In this document: positions 62,985 to 64,000 of the stretch, in pieces | Numbering within the stretch: position 1 is the first letter of the stretch | How the letters are laid out: every line of letters starts with the position of its first letter | Assembly: GCA_009760855.2 (NCBI GenBank) | Contig: WPIO01000144.1 | Span: 413,501-477,500 of the forward strand | Length of the DNA stretch: 64,000 nt | Origin: Cristatella mucedo | Taxonomy: Eukaryota > Bryozoa > Phylactolaemata > Cristatellidae | Direction: 5' to 3' | The notes under the pieces: model-generated | The model's database searches: none | What the model was told of the DNA's origin: nothing | Seen by the model: only the letters and a program-made list of their open reading frames with translations | Position numbers and translations under genes: made by a program

Positions 62985-64000
62985 TTCGTGGATCAGCTCA
63001 AGCCCAGGTTCCGCCACTCCTAATTGAATATATGTCCAAGTATAATTGCCGTCAGGCTCACGGCACTCCTCCTGCCATGTGGCCTGTACTGTCCCCCGGA
63101 CTCCTGGCGCCTAGCCTGGAACTCATGCCCATAGACGGCACAGTGTGAAGGTCGATGCCTATCCGGGTGCGGCCATCGCAGTAAATATACGGCTGATGAC
63201 ATTTTATAGCTCTCCAAGCGGCCGGGCTGTAGCACTGAGCTTGCCTCGGTGAGAACATGCTCTGTTTTTTTTTTACCATGCCCTATCTCGCTGGTTTGCA
63301 CAGTGAACTGGCTTCGACTCGACTCAAGTCCGACTCGACTCAAGTCCGACGCGAGAAAGGCACTTTCCCTGCGTTAGTTGACCCCCTGGCCTGATCTTTC
63401 TAGCAGCTCTCATAGGCCTCGAAAGTTGCTCATCGAGCCGTGGGGTGGGGGGTGGGGGTTCAAAGCCTCCTGCTGCTGCTGCCACTGTGCTGTCAGCCAC
63501 TGCCAGCGGGAGCTCTTTAGCTGGAGGCTGCTTCCGTGGGACGCCAGCTGCCAGCTCCCAGATGGGATATGATCGCATTGCATTGCATGGCGCGCCGGCC
63601 TACCTGTCTCACTCCAGTCCAGCCACAGTCAGCTACTCGAGTGCCGGTGTTGATGTTGTGGCCAACAGTGCTGTCTTTCTGTGTCACGGCTGGCTGGCAG
63701 GCGGACCGTCTGCTGCCGGCTCTGTGCAGCAGCAGCCACCGCACGGCTTGATGCTCGGCTGCGGCCGTACGGCCTGGGAGCAGGTGCCTAGTGGACTCCG
63801 GATAGTGCTCTCGACCAGGCAGCTTTCATTCATGGCCGGGCTCAGCTGAGTGACAGCTTCGGTGGGCATGGCTCATCCTCTGGGGCATCCAACTCATACT
63901 TTGATTGGATCAGCTTGCTCTCGGGTCAGCCAATCAGTGAGCGATCGTTGCGACCCTGCCCCTGGGCCAGACACTAGCCAGCTCGGTTTTTGTTTGATCT
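62985..64000. other. No gene recognised at the right edge
   Basis: A 16-base unit, GACTCGACTCAAGTCC, is repeated in tandem at about 63318-63350. Open frames at 63445-63849 (plus) and 63324-63578 (minus) show no family features. Confidence 0.45.

Overview
This is a metazoan nuclear genome window. It has spliced genes with GT-AG introns, long introns full of retrotransposon debris, tRNA-derived SINEs, and many long dinucleotide and trinucleotide microsatellites. It carries no bacterial or viral gene organisation. The start of enolase reads somewhat like flatworm or other lophotrochozoan enolases as I remember them, but I cannot fix the phylum from this window.

Three protein genes can be read. 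(1) The first two coding exons of enolase lie on the minus strand (7784..7700 and 2290..2055); the remaining exons must lie left of base 1. (2) The BAR-domain half of an ACAP-type Arf GTPase-activating protein lies on the plus strand. Ten coding exons between 12814 and 54234 join without a phase break into 250 codons. Most exons are 45 to 96 bases (one is 184), so the gene is a string of small islands in about 41 kb of repeats. The PH, ArfGAP and ankyrin exons were not found and should lie right of base 64000. (3) A leucine-rich-repeat (LRR) protein gene lies on the minus strand (58119..54639), inside the intron after ACAP exon 10. It has a signal peptide, an N-terminal cap, about 19 repeats and a C-terminal cap. 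Its second exon carries one in-frame TAG at a variable position of an otherwise regular repeat. Enolase and ACAP diverge from a GC-rich stretch at about 12.0 to 13.4 kb, the likely shared promoter region.

The rest is mostly mobile DNA. One non-LTR retrotransposon family (CR1/L2/Rex1-like reverse transcriptase, 3' hairpin, ATT-repeat tail) accounts for roughly twenty fragments plus more than ten 3' ends of 50 to 130 bases. Two tRNA-derived SINE families are present, called here SINE1 and SINE2. SINE2 ends in the same hairpin as the LINE, with a compensatory base change in the stem. A third short repeat family (SINE-C, three copies) has no obvious tRNA head and ends in a 4-5 bp repeat tail; one copy sits inside a LINE with a clear target-site duplication. 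A decayed Tc1/mariner transposon lies at about 49.7 to 51.2 kb and contains a SINE2.

Layout: 0-8 kb enolase and its first intron; 8-12 kb repeats; 12-13.5 kb GC-rich island and ACAP exons 1-2; 13.5-54.2 kb ACAP exons 3-10 in repeat-filled introns; 54.6-58.1 kb LRR gene; 58.1-64 kb no recognised gene, an AGC-rich tract and a 0.5 kb GA microsatellite. Names such as SINE1 and SINE-C are labels for this window only. Boundaries of decayed repeats are approximate.
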